64,000 bases of DNA, from assembly GCF_004214895.1 (NCBI RefSeq), contig NZ_CP035952.1, positions 4,722,501 through 4,786,500 of the forward strand, in the 5' to 3' direction. Source of the DNA: Pseudomonas tructae. GTDB lineage: Bacteria; Pseudomonadota; Gammaproteobacteria; Pseudomonadales; Pseudomonadaceae. The translations under genes and the position numbers were made by a program. Below, in pieces: positions 22,162 to 31,439 of the stretch; the first letter of the stretch is position 1; the number at the start of each line of letters is the position of its first letter. The notes beneath the pieces are model-generated. The model was not told the DNA's origin. It saw only the letters and a list, made by a program, of their open reading frames with translations, and ran no database searches.

Positions 22162-23286
22162 ATGCTTAACGGACGCGACCCGCGCATCGATTTCTTTCGA
22201 GGCCTGGCGTTGATCTTCATCTTCTGGGATCACGTCCCCCACAACCCTCTGGGCCAGATCACCCTGCGTAACATCGGTTTTAGCGATGCTGCGGAAGTGT
22301 TCGTATTTCTCGCCGGCTACGCCGCAGTCCTGGCCTATGGCAAGGTCCTGCAACGCGATGGCTACCTGATCGCCTGCGTGAAGATCTTGCGCCGTACCTG
22401 GGTGCTGTATGTGGTGCACATCTTCCTGCTGGCGATGCTGATGGGCATCGTGTTCTTTGCCAACAGCCATGTGCAGACCCGCGACCTGGTCCAGGAGATG
22501 GGCCTCACCCATTTCATCACCAACCCCCAGCAGGCCCTGACCGACGAGCTGCTGCTGCGCTTCAAGCCCAACCTGATGGACCCGCTGCCGCTGTATATCG
22601 TGCTGCTGGCTGGCTTGGCGCTGGTACTGCCGCTGCTGATGCGCAATGCCCTGGCCGTGGTCGGGGTGTCGATGGCGGTGTACCTGGTGGCACCTAAGCT
22701 TGGTTGGAACCTGGCGAATTTTTCCGATGGCGTGTGGTACTTCAACCCGGTCACCTGGCAGTTCCTGTTCGTGCTTGGCGGCGCCGCTGCGTTGTACGGG
22801 CAGCAGGCACGGCCAGCACAAACCCGGCCGCTAAGCCGACAGCCTCTGTTCCTCGCCGCAGCCGCCTACTCACTGGCTGCGGGCATCATTACCCTGTCCT
22901 GGCGCTGGCCAGAGATTCACGATGCGTGGATGCCGACTAGCCTCAATAACCTGCTGTACCCGATCAGCAAGACCGACCTGTCGCCGGTGCGCCTGCTGCA
23001 TTTCCTGGCCTTGGCCTATGTCACCGCCAAACTGCTGCCGGGCGTTGGCTGGACGCACAACTGGCTGGCGCAGCAAACTTGCCGCATGGGCCGCTACTCC
23101 CTTGAAGTGTTCTGCCTGGGGGTGTTGTTGGCGCCCTTGGCGGACATGGTCAATGCCATGGCCGATGACACCTTTGCCGTGCAGGTCTTCACCGCGCTGG
23201 TGGGGGTTACGATCATGGCCCTGCTCGGTGCCTGGCTGGACTTCAACAAACGTTTGACCCAGCCGATGCGGGCGGTTGCTACCTGA
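22162..23286 (+). CDS. OpgC-type membrane acyltransferase
   Basis: A 374-residue integral membrane protein with about ten helices. The N-terminal segment RDPRIDFFRGLALIFIFWDH is typical of OpgC / acyltransferase-3-like proteins that transfer succinyl or acyl groups to periplasmic glucans or other envelope polysaccharides. No opgGH genes are near, so whether it modifies osmoregulated glucans is not shown. Its position beside the divergent gtrABC operon raises the possibility that it decorates the same surface glycan; this is inference. It ends at a strong bidirectional terminator. Confidence 0.82.
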   Translation: MLNGRDPRIDFFRGLALIFIFWDHVPHNPLGQITLRNIGFSDAAEVFVFLAGYAAVLAYGKVLQRDGYLIACVKILRRTWVLYVVHIFLLAMLMGIVFFANSHVQTRDLVQEMGLTHFITNPQQALTDELLLRFKPNLMDPLPLYIVLLAGLALVLPLLMRNALAVVGVSMAVYLVAPKLGWNLANFSDGVWYFNPVTWQFLFVLGGAAALYGQQARPAQTRPLSRQPLFLAAAAYSLAAGIITLSWRWPEIHDAWMPTSLNNLLYPISKTDLSPVRLLHFLALAYVTAKLLPGVGWTHNWLAQQTCRMGRYSLEVFCLGVLLAPLADMVNAMADDTFAVQVFTALVGVTIMALLGAWLDFNKRLTQPMRAVAT

Positions 23287-23297
23287 TAACCGCAGGC

Positions 23298-23332
23298 AAA
23301 AAAAACCCGTATCCATGGATACGGGTTTTTTT
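23298..23332. terminator. Bidirectional intrinsic terminator
   Basis: A perfect palindrome, ACCCGTATCCATGGATACGGGT, is flanked by an 8-base A-run on the left and a 7-base T-run on the right, giving a classical terminator in both directions between the convergent opgC-type and permease genes. Confidence 0.93.
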
Positions 23333-23342
23333 CATGCGAGGA

Positions 23343-24764
23343 TCAGGACGCCGAGCTTGCGGCGCGCTGCTCCACGGTGTTTGGCGACAGCTTGAACACG
23401 TAATACAGCACGGTCAGCATCACCAGGAACGCCGGGCCAATGTACAGGGCCACGCGGGTCTCCTCGAAGTAGGCCATCAGGCCGACCACCAGGATCAGGA
23501 ACGCCAGCGCCAGGTAGGAACTCAGCGGCCACAGCCACATGCGGTATTTGAGTGCATCACGCTCGGCATTGCTCAGGCCGGCGCGGAACTTCAGCTGAGC
23601 CAGGAGGATCATCACCCAGGTCCAGATCGCCCCGAAGGTGGCGATCGCGGTTACCCAGACAAAGACTTTCTCCGGCACCAGGTAGTTGGCCAGCACGCCC
23701 AGCAGCAGGGCTGCAATCGACAGCAGCAAGGCATTGCGCGGCACGCCGTTGCTCGAGGTACGGGCGAAGGTGGCCGGCGCCTGACCGTTCTGCGCCAGGC
23801 TGTAGAGCATGCGCCCGGTACTGAAGATGCCGCCGTTGCACGACGACAGTGCGGCGGTGATCACCACGAAGTTGATGATGCCGGCAGCGGTCTTGATACC
23901 CAGTCGCTCGAAGGTCATCACGAACGGGCTGCCCTGGCTGCCGATTTCGTTCCACGGGTAGATCGACAGGATCACGAACAGGGCACCGACGTAGAACAGC
24001 AGAATGCGCCAGAACACCGAGCCGATGGCCTGCGGAATGGTCTTTTGCGGGTTGCGCGCTTCACCGGCGGTCAGGCCGATCATTTCCACGCCCAGGTAGG
24101 CGAACATCACCATCTGCAGCGACATCAGCACGCCGGTCACGCCATTGGGCATGAAACCACCGTTGCTCCAGAGGTTGGAGATGCCCATGGCCACCCCATC
24201 GTTACCAAAACCGAAGGCGATGATGCCCACCCCGCCCAGGACCATGGCAATGATGGTGACGATCTTGATCAGGGCAAACCAGAACTCGAACTCACCAAAG
24301 GCCTTGACCGCGATCAGGTTGATCGCGCCCATGCTGCCCAGGGCTGCCAGGGCCCAGATCCAGCGCGGCACTTCCGGGAACCAGATGCCCATGTAGATGG
24401 CCACCGCGGTGATTTCCGCCACACAAGTCACCAGCCACAGGAACCAGTAGTTCCAGCCGGTGAGAAAGCCCGCCAACGGGCCAAGGTAGTCTTGGGCGTA
24501 ACGGCTGAAGGAGCCGGCGACGGGGTTGTGCACGGCCATTTCGCCGAGGGCACGCATGATCACCAGGATCGCCAGACCGCCAATGATGTAGGACAGCATG
24601 ATCGCCGGCCCGGCCATTTCGATGGCCTTGGCCGAACCCAGGAACAGGCCGACACCGATACAGGCGCCCAGCGCCATCAGGCGAATATGACGTTCGCCGA
24701 GTTCTCGCTTGAGTGGGCCGCCTTGGGCGGTCTCACCGTGAGCAGGGTGGTTGCCGACTGGCAT
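23343..24764 (-). CDS. APC-family amino-acid permease (ProY/AroP-like)
   Basis: A 473-residue permease with twelve predicted helices. The first helix region contains LMALGACIGVGLFLGSA, the amino-acid-backbone binding loop of AAT-type APC transporters, and CNGGIFSTGRMLYSLA marks helix 8. The best guess is the proline/aromatic/GABA permease subgroup (ProY, AroP, GabP), all proton-coupled importers; the substrate is not decided by sequence alone. GAGG lies 11 bp upstream of ATG. A small inverted repeat GTTAT-N5-ATAAC at 24784-24798 lies in its leader and may be an operator. Confidence 0.9.
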   Translation of the reverse strand: MPVGNHPAHGETAQGGPLKRELGERHIRLMALGACIGVGLFLGSAKAIEMAGPAIMLSYIIGGLAILVIMRALGEMAVHNPVAGSFSRYAQDYLGPLAGFLTGWNYWFLWLVTCVAEITAVAIYMGIWFPEVPRWIWALAALGSMGAINLIAVKAFGEFEFWFALIKIVTIIAMVLGGVGIIAFGFGNDGVAMGISNLWSNGGFMPNGVTGVLMSLQMVMFAYLGVEMIGLTAGEARNPQKTIPQAIGSVFWRILLFYVGALFVILSIYPWNEIGSQGSPFVMTFERLGIKTAAGIINFVVITAALSSCNGGIFSTGRMLYSLAQNGQAPATFARTSSNGVPRNALLLSIAALLLGVLANYLVPEKVFVWVTAIATFGAIWTWVMILLAQLKFRAGLSNAERDALKYRMWLWPLSSYLALAFLILVVGLMAYFEETRVALYIGPAFLVMLTVLYYVFKLSPNTVEQRAASSAS

Positions 24765-25200
24765 AGAAATACAACCTCATTTTGTTATTGGATATAACCA
24801 TTCGTGCAGGCCTGGCATCGCCGATAGGCTGGATGCGTTGCCTCGCCGGGCACCGCCTTGTGAGCGGGCCCGTCTGCCGGGTATGCAAAACCGGCAGAGC
24901 GAAAGGGGCGAGCAGTATAGAAAGGCCCCTGCAGGGCATTTCACTGTATAGAGCGCGATATTTGGCGAGAACTCTCGGCAAAAACCGCTTCTACGGAGGG
25001 GCATTCCCCGTGCTTGAGCCTCTGCAGGAAACAGGGCGGCTAACATAGCACCAAAACGGGGCAATTCAAGCTCCACCAAAGGAGCATTTCTGACACGCTT
25101 TTAGGAATCACCTGGCAACTGACTACAAATTTTTCACCAAACCCGGCCACCGTCTAAGCTTCAGGCAAGCAAGACGAAAAACGTAGCCGGGCTGAAGACT
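24765..25200. other. Intergenic region between permease and penicillin-binding protein genes
   Basis: About 436 bp without a convincing gene; the short open frames here lack ribosome sites and coding character. It must hold divergent promoters. The only ordered elements seen are the inverted repeat GTTAT-N5-ATAAC (24784-24798) next to the permease start and AT-rich stretches near 25105-25135 before the downstream gene. No tRNA or clear structured RNA was recognised. Confidence 0.5.
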
Positions 25201-28200
25201 ATGGGCGCATTGTGGCAATCGGAACCAAACAGTACGGACGCTCCCCCTGAAAACCTCGAACCTTCGCCATCGCCGAAAAGCCCACGCCAGCGCCATCTCT
25301 GGTGGCGGCTGTTCTGGTTGGTGCTGGTACTTGCCCTGATCGCCCTGGGGTATGCCGCCACCACTGAAATGCACACCTCACGCCTGCAATCTCGAGAGTT
25401 CAGCCAGTTCGCCGCGACCCTGAGCTACTCCATGCAGCCCGGCCCCAGCGACACCATCCGCTACCCTGGTGACGGCCCGTTCGACAAGCGCCTTGGCTAT
25501 AGCGCGCTGGGTGAGTTCCTGCCACGGCTGCTCAAGCGCGATTATGTGATCAACGAACAGACCCGATTCTCTCCGGCACTAGTGAACTACGTTGATCACG
25601 GCTTCTTCGTTCCCTATGCCGAGAAGATCCAGGCAGGCCTGTCGATCACCGACTGCAAGGGCGATGCGCTGTACCAGTTCCATTACCCGCAGCACCTGTA
25701 TCCCGACTTCGCCTCGATTCCACCGGTCATCGTCCACAGCCTGCTGTTCATCGAGAACCGTGACCTGCTCGATGCCAACGACCCGCTGAACAACCCCGCA
25801 GTAGACTGGCCGCGCTTTGCCAAGGCGGCCTACACCCAAGTGGCAAAATACCTGGCCTTGCCCGGCCAGTCGGCCGGTGGCAGTACCCTGGCGACCCAAC
25901 TGGAGAAGTATCGGCACTCGCCCGACGGCCTGACGGTCTCGGGCAGCGAGAAGATCCGCCAGATGATTTCTGCCAGCGTTCGTGCCTATCAGGATGGCCC
26001 CCAGACCCTGCAAGCACGCCAGCGGATCGTACGTGACTACCTCAACAGCGTGCCGCTGTCGGCAGTGCCCGGCCACGGTGAAGTGCATGGCATGGCGGAA
26101 GGCTTGCGGGTCTGGTACGGCGCCGACTTTGCCCAGGTCAACCAGGCCCTGTCATCCACCGACAATGACCCCGCCAGCCTCGCCACCCGCGGCCTGGCCC
26201 TGCGTCAGGTGCTGTCGCTGATGATCGCCCAGCGCCGGCCCTCGCACTTCTTGTCCAAGGGCCGTGAGGAGCTGGCGCTGCTGACCGACAGCCACATCCG
26301 CATCCTCTCGGCCAGCAACATCATCGACAAGCCACTGGCTGATGCCGCCCTGGCCAGCAAAGCCATCTACCGCGACTGGGTAGCCCAACCGACCATCCAG
26401 CCGATCGTTACCAACAAGGGCATCAGCGTTGCCCGCAGTCGCCTGTCTTCCGCCCTCGGCCGGCCGCTGTACGACCTCGACCGTCTCGACCTGTCAGCCA
26501 CCAGCACCCTGCAATCGCAATTGCAGGGCCAGGTCAGCCAGTACCTCAAAGACCTCGCCGACCCGGCCTTTGCCGAGAAAATGGGCTTGTACGGCGAACG
26601 CCTGCTGACCCCGACCAGCACCACCCAGGTGCGCTACAGCTTTACCCTGCTCGAACGCACCGCCGACGGCTCGCGGGTGCGGGTGCAGACCGACAGCACC
26701 GACCAGCCATTCGACATCAACGAAGGCAGCAAGCTGGAGCTGGGTTCGACCGCCAAGCTGCGGGTGCTGACCAGCTACCTGGAAATCATCGGCGAACTGC
26801 ACGACAAATACGCCGGCACTCCAGCCGCCGAACTGAAGAAAGTCCAGGTAGCGGAACTGGACTTCATCACCCGCTGGGCCATCGACTACCTGATCCAGAA
26901 CAAGGACCGCGACCTCAACGCAATGCTTAACGCCGCCCTTGAGCGCAAGTACTCGGCCAGCCCCGGCGAGGCCTTCTTCACTGGCGGTGGCCTGCACGTG
27001 TTCAACAACTTTCGCAAGGAAGACAACGGCCGCATTCCGACCCTCAAGGATGCCCTGCGCGAATCGATCAACCTGCCGTTCATCCGCCTGATGCGTGATC
27101 TTGTGCGCTACAGCACCTACCAACAGCCGGGCAACAGTGCCAGCCTGCTCAAGGACGACGCCGAACCGCGCCGGCAGGAATACCTGGCGCGCTTTGCCGA
27201 CAAGGAAGGCACCGATTACATGCGCAGGTTCTGGAAGAAGTACCAGCGCAAGACCTCCCAGCAGCGCCTGGACACCTTCCTCGACAGCCTGCGGGTCACA
27301 CCGATCCGCCTGGCCGCGGTACACCGCTATCTGTTCCCCGAAGCCGACCAGGCCACCTTCAATGCCTTTGTCCAGGCGCACCTGAAAAAAGACCGGGTCG
27401 AGAACAAAACCCCCGCTACCAAGCAAAACACCGTTACCGAGAAGCGCCTGCAAGAGCTGTATGAAGCGTACCGACCTGGCGCCTACGACTTGCCTGACCA
27501 AGGCTTTATCGCCAAGGTCCACCCGCTGGACCTGTGGCTGCTCGGCTATCTGCTGCAGCACCCCAGCGCGACGTTCCAGGACGCGGCGCAAGCCAGCCAT
27601 TTCGAACGCCAGGAAGTCTATGGCTGGCTGTTCAAGAGTCGCCACAAAGGTGCACGCGACAGCCGCATCCGTACCCTGGTGGAGATCGAAGCCTTTCTCG
27701 ATATCCATCAACGCTGGAAGCGCGTCGGCTATCCGTTCGACCACCTGGTGCCGTCACTGGCCACAGCCATCGGCAGCTCCGGCGATCGCCCGGCAGCGCT
27801 GGCCGAGTTGATCGGCATCATTCAGAACGATGGCGTGCGCCTGCCAGTGCTGCGCATCGATACCCTGCACTTCGCCGCTGAAACGCCCTATGAAACCCGT
27901 CTGACCAGCGACCCCGACCTGGGCCAGCGGGTGCTCTCGGTGGAAGTTGCCCGGGCCCTGCGCGGCGCCCTCTCGCAAGTGGTCGACGCCGGTACCGCGC
28001 GACGCGTGTCGGGTAGCTTCAAACTGGCTGACGGCACACCACTGGTGATGGGCGGCAAAACCGGTACCGGCGACAACCGCATCGAAAGCTTCGGTGCCGG
28101 TGGGCGCCTGATCGGTTCACGCTCGCTGAACCGCACCGCAACCTTCGTGTTCTACCTCGGCGAAAATCACTTCGGCACCCTTACCGCCTTCGTACCCGGT

Positions 28201-28335
28201 CGGGCGGCAGAGTCCTTCCGCTTTACCTCGGCACTGCCGGTGCAGGTGCTCAAGGGTATGGCGCCGATCCTCATGCCCTACCTGGAGCCGGGCAGCCACA
28301 CCCTGTGCAAACCGCCGAGGATGGTGCAGCGCTAG
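25201..28335 (+). CDS. Class A penicillin-binding protein (transglycosylase/transpeptidase)
   Basis: A 1044-residue peptidoglycan synthase-like protein. A cytoplasmic tail is followed by one membrane helix (about residues 33-54). The glycosyltransferase-51 domain shows FIENRDLLD and GQSAGGSTLATQ (near 222), although the catalytic Glu motif is written ENRD rather than the common EDRRF. The transpeptidase domain has S-x-x-K as STAK at 516-519 and K-T-G at 953-955 (GGKTGTG). It is longer than PBP1a/1b and carries an insertion between these motifs (about 600-830, charged). Similar long PBP-like proteins exist in Pseudomonas; the physiological role is unclear. Stop overlaps the convergent peptidase gene by 4 bp. 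Confidence 0.83.
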   Translation: MGALWQSEPNSTDAPPENLEPSPSPKSPRQRHLWWRLFWLVLVLALIALGYAATTEMHTSRLQSREFSQFAATLSYSMQPGPSDTIRYPGDGPFDKRLGYSALGEFLPRLLKRDYVINEQTRFSPALVNYVDHGFFVPYAEKIQAGLSITDCKGDALYQFHYPQHLYPDFASIPPVIVHSLLFIENRDLLDANDPLNNPAVDWPRFAKAAYTQVAKYLALPGQSAGGSTLATQLEKYRHSPDGLTVSGSEKIRQMISASVRAYQDGPQTLQARQRIVRDYLNSVPLSAVPGHGEVHGMAEGLRVWYGADFAQVNQALSSTDNDPASLATRGLALRQVLSLMIAQRRPSHFLSKGREELALLTDSHIRILSASNIIDKPLADAALASKAIYRDWVAQPTIQPIVTNKGISVARSRLSSALGRPLYDLDRLDLSATSTLQSQLQGQVSQYLKDLADPAFAEKMGLYGERLLTPTSTTQVRYSFTLLERTADGSRVRVQTDSTDQPFDINEGSKLELGSTAKLRVLTSYLEIIGELHDKYAGTPAAELKKVQVAELDFITRWAIDYLIQNKDRDLNAMLNAALERKYSASPGEAFFTGGGLHVFNNFRKEDNGRIPTLKDALRESINLPFIRLMRDLVRYSTYQQPGNSASLLKDDAEPRRQEYLARFADKEGTDYMRRFWKKYQRKTSQQRLDTFLDSLRVTPIRLAAVHRYLFPEADQATFNAFVQAHLKKDRVENKTPATKQNTVTEKRLQELYEAYRPGAYDLPDQGFIAKVHPLDLWLLGYLLQHPSATFQDAAQASHFERQEVYGWLFKSRHKGARDSRIRTLVEIEAFLDIHQRWKRVGYPFDHLVPSLATAIGSSGDRPAALAELIGIIQNDGVRLPVLRIDTLHFAAETPYETRLTSDPDLGQRVLSVEVARALRGALSQVVDAGTARRVSGSFKLADGTPLVMGGKTGTGDNRIESFGAGGRLIGSRSLNRTATFVFYLGENHFGTLTAFVPGRAAESFRFTSALPVQVLKGMAPILMPYLEPGSHTLCKPPRMVQR

Positions 28336-28826
28336 TGGAAGCGCTTGGCCGTCGTATAGCTTTTGCTCCAGTAACTGTTCTTCAGCGAGTCGATACGGAT
28401 GTGCTTGCCGGTCCGGGGGGCGTGGATAAAACGCCCTTCGCCGATGTACAGGCCGACGTGGCCGATCCGCCCCTGCCCATTGCGATTGAAGAACACCGCA
28501 TCACCGCGCTTGAGTTGGCTCTGCTTGATGGTGCGGGCACCGGACTTGAGCATCGCCGACGTGGTGCGCGGAATCCTGATATCGGCCTCGTTACGGAACA
28601 GATAAACCAGCAGGCCACTGCAGTCGAAGCCCCCCGTCACCGACATGCCGCCCCAACGGTAGGGCACGCCGATCAATTGGTGAGCACGCTCGACCAAACG
28701 ATCGAGGTTGGCTTCCAGCTCTTGCCGCACGCTGTGCTCGCGAGCGGTCTTGGTAACCGGGAGCGTAGCCTGGGCAAAAAATGACAGGCCCCAGAGCAGC
28801 CCGATGAAAAAAATTGAACGTGCCAC
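28332..28826 (-). CDS. NlpC/P60 family peptidoglycan endopeptidase
   Basis: A 164-residue exported cysteine peptidase (family C40) that would cleave peptide stems of murein. Catalytic Cys lies in GGFDCSGLL, the first His in RIGHVGLYIG and the third polar residue in FIHAPRTGKHI, the normal order. Residues 1-19 form a signal peptide. No ATG is available: the frame is open back to a TTG at 28859, but GTG 28824-28826 directly precedes the signal peptide and is preferred; ribosome binding sites are weak for both. Convergent with the penicillin-binding protein gene, sharing the CTAG stop region. Confidence 0.87.
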   Translation of the reverse strand: MARSIFFIGLLWGLSFFAQATLPVTKTAREHSVRQELEANLDRLVERAHQLIGVPYRWGGMSVTGGFDCSGLLVYLFRNEADIRIPRTTSAMLKSGARTIKQSQLKRGDAVFFNRNGQGRIGHVGLYIGEGRFIHAPRTGKHIRIDSLKNSYWSKSYTTAKRFH

Positions 28827-28996
28827 GGTGAAATACTCACAGATGAAAAAACGTGGCAAATCTTAGGAGCGTTTTCCAGGTGTGTAGATCAAGGCAATCC
28901 GAGGTGTTTGTAGGAAAATCCTTAAGGGTTCCTACACAAATTCGTCCATTCCTACGCACTTCATGAGAAATATTCCTATTCTCGCGCTTGCTTTAC

Positions 28997-29028
28997 GATA
29001 TATCTTGAGTAATATCTAAAGATACATC
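28997..29028. promoter_or_regulatory. Inverted-repeat operator upstream of padR
   Basis: GATATATCTT and AAGATACATC form 10-bp arms (one mismatch) separated by 12 bases, 21 bp before the padR start. An additional ATATCT lies inside the spacer. E. coli YqjI, the closest known relative of the encoded repressor, recognises TATCT-type repeats, so this is a good autoregulatory operator candidate. Confidence 0.6.
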
Positions 29029-29049
29029 TAACGCAACCGGAGATTCCTC

Positions 29050-29619
29050 ATGCGCGACCATCAACCCCATCGCGAGCATGGCGAGCGGCATGACGGTTTC
29101 GAACGTCGCCACAGCCGTGAGCGTGGCGATCGCGGCCCACGGGTGTTCGCCCCTGGCGACCTGAAACTGCTGCTGCTATCGATGCTGGGCGAACAACCCT
29201 GCCACGGTTACGACCTGATCCGTCAGATCGAAAGCCTCTTCGATGGCAGTTACAGCCCAAGCCCGGGCGTGATCTATCCAACCCTGAATTTTCTTGAAGA
29301 AGCCGAATTGATCAGCGGTGAAACCCAGGGCAGCAAACGCCTCTACGGCATCACTGCGTCCGGAGAAAAATCCCTGGCCGAGCAGGCCATTGCCCTGGAC
29401 GGCGTGCGCATGCGCATCGAAGTCAGCAAGCGCTCGCTGCGCGGCCACGACCGTCCGGCCGAGATCCACGAAGCCGTACATAACTTGCGCCATGCCCTGC
29501 AAATGCACAGCGGGCGCTGGAACCCGGCGGAAATCGAGCGGGTCCGAACCCTGCTCAACGACACCGCCAAAGCCATCGTCGCAGGGCCCATTGCGACCAC
29601 ACCGGAGAAACCCGAATGA
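29050..29619 (+). CDS. PadR-family repressor with histidine-rich N-terminus (YqjI-like)
   Basis: A 189-residue PadR regulator. Residues 1-28 are rich in His, Arg and Glu (five His: RDHQPHREHGERHDGF and RRHSRER), followed by the winged helix (LLLLSMLGEQPCHGYDLIRQ, SPSPGVIYPTLNFLEEAELI) and a C-terminal dimerisation helix region. In E. coli, YqjI has a similar His-rich head, binds nickel and represses yqjH, a ferric reductase. Here the downstream gene is a YqjH-type protein overlapping by ATGA, so the regulator and its probable target form one operon, unlike the divergent E. coli layout. Metal specificity is inferred. Confidence 0.82.
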   Translation: MRDHQPHREHGERHDGFERRHSRERGDRGPRVFAPGDLKLLLLSMLGEQPCHGYDLIRQIESLFDGSYSPSPGVIYPTLNFLEEAELISGETQGSKRLYGITASGEKSLAEQAIALDGVRMRIEVSKRSLRGHDRPAEIHEAVHNLRHALQMHSGRWNPAEIERVRTLLNDTAKAIVAGPIATTPEKPE

Positions 29620-30383
29620 CTGTTAGCGAAAACGCCACCATTCACCGCGTCAACCACGAGATCAAACACCGCCGCCTGACCGTGCTGCGGGTCACCGAGC
29701 TGACCCCGCGCATGCGCCGCATCACCCTCGGCGGGCCGGAACTGCAGGGCTTTACCAGTGTTGGCAGCGACGATCACGTCAAACTGATGTTCGCCTGCAC
29801 GCCAGAAGAACAGACCTTGCTCGACAACCTCGACTTCAGCCGTGACGGCGGGCGTCCGACCATGCGCGAGTACACGCCGCGGCGTATCGACCTGGCCGGC
29901 GGCGAGATGGACATCGACTTCGTGCTCCACGGTGACGGCCCTGCCTCCACCTGGGCGGCCCAGGCCCAGGTCGGCCAGGTGCTCAATATCGCCGGCCCAC
30001 GCGCTTCGATGGTGGTTCCGGACATTTTCGACAGCTATTTGTTGATTGGCGATGAAACCGCGATCCCGGCCATTGCCCGGCGCCTGGAAGAACTGCCCGC
30101 TGGCCGCAAAGTGCTGGCAGTGATTGAAATCGAAGACGCCCAGGAGCAACAGCCGTTGACCAGCGCGTCACAGGTCGAGGTGATCTGGGTGCTGCGTCAG
30201 AAGCAGGACCTGCTTGAAGTGGTGAAGGATCTGAGCCTGCCTGAAGGGCAGATGTACGCCTGGATTGCCCTGGAAAAATCGCTGATGCGTAAGACCAAGC
30301 GCCGGCTCATCGATGACAAGGGCGTCAAGGAAGACATGATCAAGGCCGTCTCCTACTGGAACCTCGACTCACACGACGATTGA
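29616..30383 (+). CDS. Siderophore-interacting flavin reductase (YqjH/ViuB-like)
   Basis: A 255-residue SIP-family protein predicted to reduce ferric siderophores with NAD(P)H and FAD in the cytoplasm. The FAD-binding motif R-x-Y-T-P-R is present as REYTPRR near residue 85, and LLIGDETAIPAIARRLEELP forms the pyridine-nucleotide domain entry. It overlaps the padR stop by 4 bp, which implies translational coupling and control by the same operator. Ends 9 bp from a convergent gene. Confidence 0.88.
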   Translation: MTVSENATIHRVNHEIKHRRLTVLRVTELTPRMRRITLGGPELQGFTSVGSDDHVKLMFACTPEEQTLLDNLDFSRDGGRPTMREYTPRRIDLAGGEMDIDFVLHGDGPASTWAAQAQVGQVLNIAGPRASMVVPDIFDSYLLIGDETAIPAIARRLEELPAGRKVLAVIEIEDAQEQQPLTSASQVEVIWVLRQKQDLLEVVKDLSLPEGQMYAWIALEKSLMRKTKRRLIDDKGVKEDMIKAVSYWNLDSHDD

Positions 30384-30392
30384 CCGGCTACC

Positions 30393-31046
30393 TCAGGGTT
30401 GCGTCCTGGCTTTGGCCAGGCGCCCGCCCTGCCAATAATCCAGGCCAAGCAACAGCAGGCCGATGGCAATGAACCCCAGCAGTATCGCCAGCGCATTGAG
30501 CACAACCCGGACATAACCCAGTTCGGCCACATCGATGAACGGATAGGGATAGACACCTATCACCTGCCCCCGCAGCATCGCGTAGGCAAAGTACCCCAGC
30601 GGGTACAGCAGCCAGGCCAGCAGATGCCTTGCGCGCAGGCTGCCCTTCTCCACGCAGCACCACCAATAAACCACGTACACCAGCGGCATGACGTCATGCA
30701 GCAACTCGTCCGCCAGCCATTGCCAGCCCTGTGGCTGCCACAGGTGACGCAACAACAGGCTGTAGGCAAGAGCGACGAGGATGATACTGGCGGCCACCCC
30801 GGAACTGACCCAGGGCGCCAGAAAGAAGCGCCGCAGTGGCGAGTCCCGGCCAACTGCCGCATAGCTGAGCACCACCGCGACCAGGGTGTTGCTGAGCACC
30901 GTGAAAAAACTGAACAAGGTCACCAGGCCGCCCAGCAGGCTGGCCTGCTCCTGCCAACGGGCCCACAACAGCAGGTACATCTGAATCGCCAACGCGCTCC
31001 AGCCCAGGCACGCAGCCAGGGCGATCAGTAGCGTTTGGCGGCTCAC
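30393..31046 (-). CDS. Pr6Pr family membrane protein
   Basis: A 217-residue protein with six hydrophobic helices, matching the Pr6Pr family of bacterial membrane proteins of unknown function (conserved FSFFTVLSNTLVA, YVVYWWCCVEKG and YPYPFIDV segments). The start is GTG 31044-31046, 4 bp after the VF530 gene on the same strand, so the two are likely cotranscribed. Nothing in the sequence suggests a substrate. Confidence 0.8.
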   Translation of the reverse strand: MSRQTLLIALAACLGWSALAIQMYLLLWARWQEQASLLGGLVTLFSFFTVLSNTLVAVVLSYAAVGRDSPLRRFFLAPWVSSGVAASIILVALAYSLLLRHLWQPQGWQWLADELLHDVMPLVYVVYWWCCVEKGSLRARHLLAWLLYPLGYFAYAMLRGQVIGVYPYPFIDVAELGYVRVVLNALAILLGFIAIGLLLLGLDYWQGGRLAKARTQP

Positions 31047-31050
31047 CGGC

Positions 31051-31272
31051 TCAGCGGCCGCGTTGCATTTTCAGGTACAGGCGCTCGACCTTCTCCCGGG
31101 CCCAGGGCGTCTTGCGCAGGAAGGTCAGGCTCGACTTGATGCTCGGGTCGCTCTTGAAGCAGCGGATATCAATGCGCTCAGCCAGGCCGTCCCATTGGTA
31201 CTTCTCTACCAGCGCAGTGAGGATCTGCTCCAGGGTCACGCCATGCAGCGGGTTTTGATTAGCGGCGGTCAT
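31051..31272 (-). CDS. VF530 family DNA-binding-like protein
   Basis: A 73-residue protein of the VF530 (DUF2132) family: [55 protein letters not shown] structure of the Vibrio member suggested a DNA-binding fold, but function is unknown. It is the first gene of a probable two-gene unit with the Pr6Pr protein, and is divergent from the ZnuD-like receptor gene. Confidence 0.88.
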   Translation of the reverse strand: MTAANQNPLHGVTLEQILTALVEKYQWDGLAERIDIRCFKSDPSIKSSLTFLRKTPWAREKVERLYLKMQRGR

Positions 31273-31420
31273 GCCTGTGCTCCAGCCAACGAAAGGTGCG
31301 CACCTTAGCCGAGGCTCGCCTGCAAGTCTTCAGACTTTTCGCATTCGCGGTGCTGCTTAAAGACATTCTAGTGTGGGCAAAGGCTCTAGCCAGCACGTGA
31401 GCGTTTTATCTTCGACTGTA

Positions 31421-31439
31421 ATGTTATATTGTATCAATA
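31421..31439 (+). promoter_or_regulatory. Putative Zur box upstream of the ZnuD-like receptor gene
   Basis: ATGTTATATTGTATCAATA matches the rpmE2 element on 18 of 19 bases. It ends 30 bp before the receptor ATG, where repressor binding would block the promoter. An overlapping opposite-strand copy (31433-31447, TGTTATAGTATTGAT on the minus strand) suggests two adjacent operator units. Confidence 0.7.

Noticed and set aside
23334..24797. 487-codon plus-strand frame opposite the permease gene
   Set aside because: Antisense shadow rich in His, Gln and Asp; the minus-strand permease has twelve clear helices.
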